NCBI RefSeq assembly: GCF_030867145.1
Contig: NC_134414.1
Span: 69,942,814 to 70,006,813 of the forward strand
Length of the DNA stretch: 64,000 nucleotides
DNA from: Opisthocomus hoazin
Lineage: Eukaryota; Chordata; Aves; Opisthocomiformes; Opisthocomidae
Reading direction: 5' to 3'
The position numbers and the translations under genes are program-made. Below, piece after piece: positions 63,954-64,000 of the stretch. Each line of letters begins with the position of its first letter. The first letter of the stretch is position 1. Below the pieces are notes generated by a model that saw only the letters and a program-made list of their open reading frames with translations, made no database searches and was not told where the DNA came from.

Positions 63954-64000
63954 GCTATATTCTGGTGGAAACAATGGATTCCCAGAAAAGAAGGGAATGA
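63954..64000 (+). other. Possible start of the next COL4A2 exon (unconfirmed)
   Basis: A good acceptor (TTTTTTTCCCCCCAG to 63953) precedes open sequence to the window end. One frame reads LYSGGNNGFPEKKGM, which shares S-G-G-x4-P-E-K-x-G spacing with the alpha-2(IV) 7S start as I remember it, but lacks the cysteines expected there. That frame also requires phase 2 at the preceding exon end, whereas exon 3 ends in phase 0; the phase-0 reading does not look like collagen. Chance similarity is quite possible. Confidence 0.25.

Larger units (their letters stand above)
60955..64000 (+). other. COL4A2: COL4A2 intron 3 (runs to or past the right edge)
   Basis: Begins with GTAAGT. Moderately GC-rich near the CpG island, then AT-richer; a purine-rich stretch lies at about 63240-63560. 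Two stretches with good splice-like borders, 62391-62447 and 63954 onward, are possible exons and are listed separately. No mobile element was recognised. Confidence 0.6.

Noticed and set aside
1..64000. Prokaryotic systems (CRISPR, operons, prophage) and tRNA or rRNA genes
   Set aside because: Nothing of this kind is visible; the window is split-gene vertebrate DNA with LINE elements.

Overview
The window is vertebrate, most likely avian, nuclear DNA. The evidence is several copies of the CR1 LINE with the bird-type 3' end (a GGTCCCTTCCAACCC-like block followed by ATTCTGTG repeats), split genes with canonical GT/AG splice sites, AT-rich introns of tens of kilobases, and a CpG-island promoter. 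There are no operons, CRISPR arrays, phage or bacterial features. The species cannot be fixed from the sequence alone.

The organising feature is a head-to-head pair of basement-membrane collagen genes sharing one CpG-island promoter (about 59.2-60.9 kb). On the minus strand, exon 1 of COL4A1 (ATG at 60050-60048) encodes exactly one signal peptide. Exon 2 lies 57.5 kb away at 2436-2386 and encodes the Cys-rich start of the 7S domain. Almost the whole window, 2437-59969, is therefore COL4A1 intron 1; bases 1-2385 are the beginning of intron 2. On the plus strand, COL4A2 starts with a non-coding first exon, then exon 2 (60648-60756, ATG at 60713) and exon 3 (60894-60954), which together encode its 35-residue N-terminus with a signal anchor. 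The window ends inside the following COL4A2 intron. The two products co-assemble as alpha1(2)alpha2(1) type IV collagen trimers, so shared promoter control fits their obligate stoichiometry.

Intron 1 of COL4A1 holds CR1 copies of different ages: a CR1 nested inside an older CR1 (10.7-12.2 kb), a composite with an inverted arrangement (27.45-28.17 kb), an internally deleted minus-strand copy (45.7-46.5 kb), a short minus-strand tail (47.5 kb), a 1.5-kb plus-strand copy with an open reverse-transcriptase frame but an altered catalytic residue (48.9-50.4 kb), and a decayed tail (57.6 kb). It also contains two intronic CpG-dense patches (14.46-15.14 and 40.62-40.92 kb) that could be cryptic promoters or enhancers, several short perfect hairpins, and microsatellites. 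The rest appears to be unique AT-rich intron with no protein-coding gene I can support.

I found no evidence for a new multi-gene system. The items most worth checking are the promoter architecture with G-quadruplex motifs on both coding strands, the two intronic CpG islands, the nested and inverted CR1 structures, and two possible COL4A2 exons near the right edge.
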